Assembly: GCF_027789125.1 (NCBI RefSeq)
Contig: NZ_JAQFVF010000023.1
Location: forward strand, 1 to 64,000
Direction: 5' to 3'
DNA length: 64,000 nt
Source of the DNA: Paenibacillus aestuarii
GTDB lineage: Bacteria; Bacillota; Bacilli; Paenibacillales; NBRC-103111
Shown: in pieces, positions 61,779-64,000 of the stretch
Numbering within the stretch: the first letter of the stretch is position 1
Layout: each line of letters opens with the position of its first letter
The notes under the pieces: model-generated
What the model saw: the letters and a program-made list of their open reading frames with translations, nothing else
Told to the model about the DNA's origin: nothing
Database searches by the model: none
Translations under genes and position numbers: made by a program

Positions 61779-62100
61779 GTAACAAAAAAAATCCCACCCC
61801 CAAGACTTATGTCAGTCTTAGGGACGAGATTTTGTATACTCGTGGTACCACCCCAGATTCGCCGATATGTCGCCATATGGGCCTCTTCAAGTACGGCATT
61901 ATCATACTAATGCTTATACTTTAGCTCTGTAACAGGAGCTCCTGTCACACCATCCCCCGCTACTTCGGGTTCCGGTGTGCTGCTCTGAGTTTTTCTTCAA
62001 TAAAGATTTCTTTACTCCTTTTCAGCTGACGGAGCTCTCTGTGAAAGATTTCAATTATTTACTCGTCTCTTCACCGCATTTGAATGTTGGAGTTATTTTA
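61779..62100 (-). promoter_or_regulatory. T-box riboswitch leader of asd
   Basis: Reading the minus strand: Stem I with AGTA (loop E), AGAGAG and the GCTG box near 62028, then the T-box GGGGTGGTACCACGAG (61839-61854) that pairs with the tRNA acceptor end, then a terminator (ATCTCGTCCC ... GGGGTGGGAT followed by eight T residues, 61784-61830). Following the pattern GAA-N-XXX-A, the specifier would be AAA (61992-61994), giving a lysyl-tRNA-responsive leader. Uncharged tRNA would favour antitermination. Confidence 0.75.
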
Positions 62101-62170
62101 TCAAATAACTTTAATCAGGTAAATACAATTTTTAAAATTTTTTAAAAATGTGCGGATGTTCTTGAAGGTC

Positions 62171-62695
62171 CTATAACCGTTTGGCGTAGCAATGCCTGAG
62201 CTTGCCGCCATACATGAGGCGGGTGAATTGTCGGACAAATCCAGCTGCTTCCAGGTTCAGCCGACTTGGGCGATTATCAGGATGTACAGTCGAGTACAAA
62301 TACAGACACCCGCGCTCACAAGCCCGCTGCTCACGAACTTCATGGAAATGCCGCTGCAGCCCCCGTCCGCGCGCCGTTTCATGGACAACCGTAGCATCTA
62401 AAACGCCGACGTAAGGTAATTCTTCCTCCGGGACGCCAAACTCCCGCGCCAAGTTTTTTTCCGACGTACCGGGAAATGCCAGAACCGAATAGGCGACAAG
62501 CTGATCATGCAAAAAAGCGCCAAAGATTTCGCCCTGCTCTTCCACATGGTGGTGCAAATACGGTTCATCATCCATAGCAAAATGATCCGGTTCAGGCAGC
62601 CGCGAAATAACGTCTAGCATAAGTGCGCGCACCAGCGGCACATCTTCATGCGCTAGACGGCGTATATGCCATTCTGCATCAAAATCTGCGATCAT
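62171..62695 (-). CDS. GNAT-family N-acetyltransferase
   Basis: A 174-aa acetyltransferase. VGVLDATVVHETARGRGLQR is the beta4/motif-A region, followed by HFHEVREQRACERGCLYLYS and LNLEAAGFVRQF. It is 16 bp downstream of the aldo/keto reductase gene and on the same strand, probably co-transcribed. The substrate is unknown. Confidence 0.78.
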   Translation of the reverse strand: MIADFDAEWHIRRLAHEDVPLVRALMLDVISRLPEPDHFAMDDEPYLHHHVEEQGEIFGAFLHDQLVAYSVLAFPGTSEKNLAREFGVPEEELPYVGVLDATVVHETARGRGLQRHFHEVREQRACERGCLYLYSTVHPDNRPSRLNLEAAGFVRQFTRLMYGGKLRHCYAKRL

Positions 62696-62711
62696 ACCAG
62701 GCGCACCTCCA

Positions 62712-63620
62712 TTATCGGTGAGCCGTGTATCGGTTAGCGCGTGAAGCGGCTTGAATGGCTTGGCGTTCTGCGGCCGTTAGCGGCACAGCACCGGCAGCCG
62801 ATAGATTGCTTCTCAGCTGTTCCAGGCTGCTGGCGCCGGGAATGACGACGCTGACCGCCGGGTCGCTTAGCACGTAGCGGATGGCCGTCTGCTCCAGCGT
62901 ACGTGCGGAGCCGGCGATGTCCAGCAGGCTGCGCCGCAAGGCCGGCAGTTCCGCCTGGCTGTAGTCCAGGTAGTCGCGCTGCGTCTTGCGCTCCCCGCCT
63001 GCTGTAAGGATGCCGCCGGCGAGCGGCCCGCGCGCAATCAGTCCGATCTCGTGCGCTCCCAGCAGCGGCAGAACCTCCTCCTCGGCGCGGCGGTCGAGGA
63101 TGCTGTACTGGTTCATGACGCTAACGATGCCGGAGCGGCGGACGTATTCGCGAATGACATTCGGCCTTATGGAGGAAATGCCATAATGCCTGATGAGTCC
63201 TTCCCGCTGCAGCTGTTCGAAGGCTTCGATCGTCTCGTCCATCGGATCTTCCAGCGTGCCTCCATGGAGCTGATATAAGTCGATGTAGTCCGTCCCGAGC
63301 CTTCTTAAACTCTCCTTCACAGCGGATAAAATATAAGCTTTGGACGGGTCCCACGTCCAGCCATCCTTACCAGGCTCGCGCCGATTGCCGACTTTCGTCG
63401 CGATGATAACATCCTTTCGCCGGCCGCGGATCGCTTGGCCCACCAATTCTTCATTTCGGCCAGCATCATAGAGATCGGCCGTATCGAGAAAATTGATCCC
63501 TTGCTCAAGGGCTTCATGAATGATCGGAATGGCTATGGTTGCCTCCGTTCCTAATGACATGCAGCCAAGACCGATTTCGCTGACGAATAAATCCGATTTG
63601 CCTAAGCGATTGCGCTTCAT
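62712..63620 (-). CDS. Aldo/keto reductase
   Basis: A 302-aa NADPH-dependent carbonyl reductase with a TIM barrel. Landmarks: EIGLGCMSLGTEA, the catalytic Asp/Tyr region NFLDTADLYDAGRNEELVG, Lys in VIIATKVGNR, His in YQLHGGTLEDP and the NADP end SVVIPGASSLEQLRSNL. It resembles YqkF/general stress-type AKRs. The GC content is higher than around it. The GNAT gene follows. Confidence 0.87.
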   Translation of the reverse strand: MKRNRLGKSDLFVSEIGLGCMSLGTEATIAIPIIHEALEQGINFLDTADLYDAGRNEELVGQAIRGRRKDVIIATKVGNRREPGKDGWTWDPSKAYILSAVKESLRRLGTDYIDLYQLHGGTLEDPMDETIEAFEQLQREGLIRHYGISSIRPNVIREYVRRSGIVSVMNQYSILDRRAEEEVLPLLGAHEIGLIARGPLAGGILTAGGERKTQRDYLDYSQAELPALRRSLLDIAGSARTLEQTAIRYVLSDPAVSVVIPGASSLEQLRSNLSAAGAVPLTAAERQAIQAASRANRYTAHR

Positions 63621-63670
63621 CTAATCATCCTCCTATCCGATGTTTCCGTCTAAACGCATAGTAAAAAGCA

Positions 63671-63694
63671 AATGACTGCCTAGCGGCAGTCATT
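63671..63694 (-). terminator. Terminator of the HtrA-like gene
   Basis: AATGACTGCC pairs with GGCAGTCATT (loop TAGC). The left flank AAAAAGCA gives a T-rich stretch on the minus strand. Confidence 0.7.
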
Positions 63695-63749
63695 CCCATC
63701 CAATCTACGTTTATCGTACCATACTATTCCTTATATATCCACGCCACTG

Positions 63750-64000
63750 TTAGCCTTGATAGCTTTTCACCGTGTTTTTATCCCCGACTTTCACGGTGAC
63801 TTCCTTCGTTTGTCCGTCACGGGAGATCGTTAATTTGATTTGATCGCCTACAGCCGCAGACTGAATGGCTTTGGTCAGTTCATCTGCATTGGCGATGGCT
63901 TTGCCGTTAACATCTTGAATCACGTCATATTGACGGATGCCTGCCGCGAATGCCGGGGATCCTTCCACGACTTCGGCAACGACAGCACCGTTCGTGCTTT
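63750..64000 (-). CDS. C-terminal PDZ domain of an HtrA/DegP-like serine protease (partial)
   Basis: Open to the window edge, so the protease part is not visible. The residues form one PDZ domain: GAVVAEVVEGSPAFAAGIRQ, YDVIQDVNGKAIANADELTK, KLTISRDGQTKEVTVKVGD. This is the usual tail of membrane-anchored HtrA proteases of Bacillales that degrade misfolded exported proteins. It is 130 bp from the aldo/keto reductase gene, with a terminator between. Confidence 0.82.
   Translation of the reverse strand, partial: STNGAVVAEVVEGSPAFAAGIRQYDVIQDVNGKAIANADELTKAIQSAAVGDQIKLTISRDGQTKEVTVKVGDKNTVKSYQG

Noticed and set aside
1-64000. CRISPR arrays, rRNA and tRNA genes
   Set aside because: No regularly spaced direct repeats, no rRNA core motifs and no cloverleaf with GTTCGAATC-type T-loop were found on reading.

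Overview
The window reads as a low-to-mid GC Gram-positive chromosome of Paenibacillus type. The evidence is strong AGGAGG ribosome-binding sites, TTG/GTG starts, many intrinsic terminators, a T-box leader, an SLH-NlpC/P60 wall protein, the MurT/GatD pair, CdaR/DeoR sugar regulators and carbohydrate ABC transporters. No rRNA, tRNA or CRISPR array was found. Most genes lie on the minus strand.

Region 1 (1-4330) is decayed: a 3'-truncated IS110 transposase, a frameshifted unknown gene, a VIT/CCC1-type transporter, a DUF2231 membrane protein and a rhodanese-domain relic.

Region 2 (4327-11192) is a reactive-sulfur locus resembling the B. subtilis yrk genes. It encodes a CstR-type persulfide sensor with Cys31 and Cys60, two DsrE-like proteins, TusA, TusA-rhodanese, single rhodaneses (one without the catalytic Cys), a rhodanese-MBL persulfide dioxygenase-like enzyme and a TauE/SafE exporter. 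Five copies of the palindrome ATACCC-N4-GGGTAT, some degenerate, lie in front of its transcription units and predict one CstR regulon.

Region 3 (11283-24980) holds gene relics (including an RsfA-like one), two membrane-protein genes with a small partner, a NitT/TauT ABC transporter divergent from a CitA/CitB-type two-component system with a cre site between them, ManC, and MurT/GatD.

Region 4 (24873-39728) is the most interesting: a compact minus-strand locus that looks like an alpha-glucosylglycerate (or related glycosylglycerate) utilisation system. It has a GH13_18 phosphorylase next to a glycerate kinase, a CdaR-type (glycerate/diacid) regulator, a GT4-like glycosyltransferase, a complete sugar ABC importer without its ATPase, an SGNH hydrolase, a GH63/MGH1-like hydrolase, a ROK kinase, a phosphomannose isomerase with an extra N-terminal domain and a DeoR repressor. 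Imported solute would be phosphorolysed to glucose-1-phosphate and glycerate, or hydrolysed, and glycerate kinase would send glycerate into glycolysis.

Region 5 (40000-64000) is mixed housekeeping and accessory content: an SLH-NlpC/P60 protein, relics of secreted stalk-domain and FIMAH-domain proteins, an M20 amidohydrolase, SDR enzymes, TetR-APH, LysR, AlaX, two MFS carriers, an Rrf2 regulator beside a thioredoxin-reductase-like flavoprotein, ASCH, LspA, an archaeal/fungal-type aspartate-semialdehyde dehydrogenase under a T-box (tentatively lysine), an aldo/keto reductase and the PDZ end of an HtrA protease.
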